Assembly (NCBI RefSeq): GCF_022829365.1
Contig: NZ_JAKSYJ010000216.1
Coordinates: 62,001-126,000 of the forward strand
Direction of reading: 5' to 3'
From: Methylobacterium sp. J-077
GTDB lineage: Bacteria; Pseudomonadota; Alphaproteobacteria; Rhizobiales; Beijerinckiaceae
DNA: 64,000 bases
Part shown: positions 62,801 to 64,000 of the stretch, in pieces
Layout of the letters: the number at the start of each line of letters is the position of its first letter
Position numbering within the stretch: the first letter of the stretch is position 1
Notes under the pieces: model-generated
The model's database searches: none
What the model was told of the DNA's origin: nothing
Seen by the model: only the letters and a program-made list of their open reading frames with translations
Position numbers and translations under genes: made by a program

Positions 62801-64000
62801 GCCGGCTTCGTCACTTCCTCGCCGGGGCCGCCTTGCTGCCGCTGGCCGCCTGCGGGCCGGATCCGATCGACCCGCAGACGCAGGTCGGGCCGAACCCGCC
62901 CCTGCCGGAACTGCACCAGTACCTGCTGCCGCCGATGCACGTGTCCAAGGCGATCGGCTGGAAGGACGGCGAGACCCCGCAGGTCGCCGTCGGCCTCCAG
63001 GTGAAGGCCCTGGCCACCGGCCTCAAGAGCCCGCGCTCGCTCTTGGTCCTGCCCAACGGCGACATCCTGGTGGCGGAAAGCGGCGGCCCGACCCCACCGA
63101 TCAACCGGCCCAAGGAGATCATCATGGGCTGGCTCGAGGGCCTGTCCCATCCGCCCGAGAAGCCGGGCCAGCGGATCACGCTGCTGCGCGATGCCGACGG
63201 CGACGGCGTGGCCGAGGTGCGCACCGTCCTCCTCGACAAGTTGAACGCGCCCTTCGGCATGGTGCTGGTCGGCGACGACCTCTACGTTGCCGACACCGAC
63301 GCGGTGATGCGCTACCCGTACAAGGCCGGGGCGACACAGATCACCGAGCCGGGCACCAAGCTCACCGAGTTGCCGGCGGGTCGGATCAACCATCACTGGA
63401 CCAAGAGCCTGACCGCCAGCCCCGACGGGACCAAGCTCTATGCGGGCGTCGGCTCCAACAGTAACATCACCGAGAACGGCATCGACGAGGAGAAGGATCG
63501 GGCGGCGATCTGGGAGATCGACCGGGCGACAGGCGCCCATCGGCTCTACGCTACCGGCCTGCGCAACCCGAACGGGCTGACCTTCGAGCCGCAGACCAAG
63601 GCGCTCTGGTGCGTGGTCAACGAGCGGGACGAGCTCGGCCCCGATCTGGTGCCGGATTATATGACCTCGGTGAAGGATGGCGGCTTCTACGGCTGGCCGT
63701 ACAGCTACTGGGGCGATCACGTCGATCCGCGGGTGATGCCGCAGCGACCCGATCTGGTCGCCCAGGCCATCATCCCCGACTATTCGCTGAGTTCACACGT
63801 CGCCCCGCTCGGGATGGCGTTCGCCACCGGCACCGGCCTGCCGCAGAGCTACCGGAGCGGCGCGTTCGTGGGTGAGCACGGCAGCTGGAACCGCGATCCG
63901 CTCAACGGCTACAAGGTGGTCTACATCCCGTTCGAGAACGGCAAGGCCGCCGGCAAGGCCCAGGACGTGGTCACCGGCTTCGTCGATGCCGACAAGCGAG
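62797..64000 (+). CDS. Sorbosone/glucose dehydrogenase-like lipoprotein (3' end outside window)
   Basis: Over 400 residues are visible and no stop occurs before the window edge. LLPLAACGPDP is a lipobox, so the protein is anchored at the periplasmic face. A beta-propeller of the PQQ-dependent sugar or sorbosone dehydrogenase type follows: GLKSPRSLLVLPNGDILVAE, LRDADGDGVAEVRTVLL, and GLRNPNGLTFEP. Such enzymes oxidise aldose or sorbosone in the periplasm and pass electrons to the respiratory chain. The start overlaps the DUF2231 gene by ATGA, indicating an operon. Cofactor binding residues cannot all be checked as the end is missing. Confidence 0.88.
   Translation, partial: MSRLRHFLAGAALLPLAACGPDPIDPQTQVGPNPPLPELHQYLLPPMHVSKAIGWKDGETPQVAVGLQVKALATGLKSPRSLLVLPNGDILVAESGGPTPPINRPKEIIMGWLEGLSHPPEKPGQRITLLRDADGDGVAEVRTVLLDKLNAPFGMVLVGDDLYVADTDAVMRYPYKAGATQITEPGTKLTELPAGRINHHWTKSLTASPDGTKLYAGVGSNSNITENGIDEEKDRAAIWEIDRATGAHRLYATGLRNPNGLTFEPQTKALWCVVNERDELGPDLVPDYMTSVKDGGFYGWPYSYWGDHVDPRVMPQRPDLVAQAIIPDYSLSSHVAPLGMAFATGTGLPQSYRSGAFVGEHGSWNRDPLNGYKVVYIPFENGKAAGKAQDVVTGFVDADKR

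Overview
The window looks like chromosomal DNA of a GC-rich alphaproteobacterium of the order Hyphomicrobiales, most likely Methylobacterium or a close relative. This is inferred from the roughly 70% GC composition, the strong GC bias at third codon positions, the alphaproteobacterial gene types (DUF2125, DUF2336, LapA next to ihfB, a 570-residue S1, a DUF6894-like remnant) and the mix of chemotaxis and periplasmic sugar-oxidation genes. No species can be named from the sequence alone. Most of the window is ordinary housekeeping and physiology; the accessory signals are small and lie around tRNA genes and in intergenic gaps.

Layout, 1-23 kb: the end of murI, a secreted Cache-domain protein, glmU, rpoN, a Crp/Fnr regulator, a frameshifted DUF6894-like remnant, an opgD-type glucan gene with two small downstream genes, a Sco1-like copper protein, tRNA-Pro, a GT4 glycosyltransferase, a rhodanese, and an RND efflux pair closed by a strong terminator. 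These are followed by plsC, a gene with a possibly leaderless promoter, a DUF2125 protein, trpF, lapA, ihfB, sppA and a FitAB-type toxin-antitoxin pair with an inverted-repeat operator.

Layout, 23-41 kb: rpsA with its terminator, a 900-base gap holding a nested inverted-repeat cluster, a transglutaminase-like protein lacking the usual His, serA, several small secreted or hypothetical genes, an FMN reductase and a Ser/Thr-rich protein with a His cluster. Then comes a full potassium-uptake operon, kdpFABCDE, carrying two extra tiny membrane-protein genes: 27 residues before kdpF and 69 residues between kdpA and kdpB. KdpD and KdpE would sense potassium limitation and control the KdpFABC pump.

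Layout, 41-45 kb: the only clear signs of past horizontal transfer. tRNA-Asn and tRNA-Cys each have a decayed tyrosine-integrase C-terminus just beyond their 3' ends. The first lies beside an AT-rich tract. A chemoreceptor gene sits between the two scars.

Layout, 45-64 kb: an arginase gene translationally coupled to ureD (arginine to urea to ammonia), a second chemoreceptor, an OmpR/EnvZ-type two-component pair, an acyl-CoA dehydrogenase, a GH15 glucoamylase-like enzyme and a DUF2336 gene coupled to a lytic transglycosylase. These are followed by two flavoenzymes, a secreted repeat protein, an EamA exporter, a PRC-barrel protein, and a DUF2231 membrane protein coupled to a sorbosone-dehydrogenase-like lipoprotein that runs off the end. 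No CRISPR array, intact prophage, intact insertion sequence or rRNA gene was seen.
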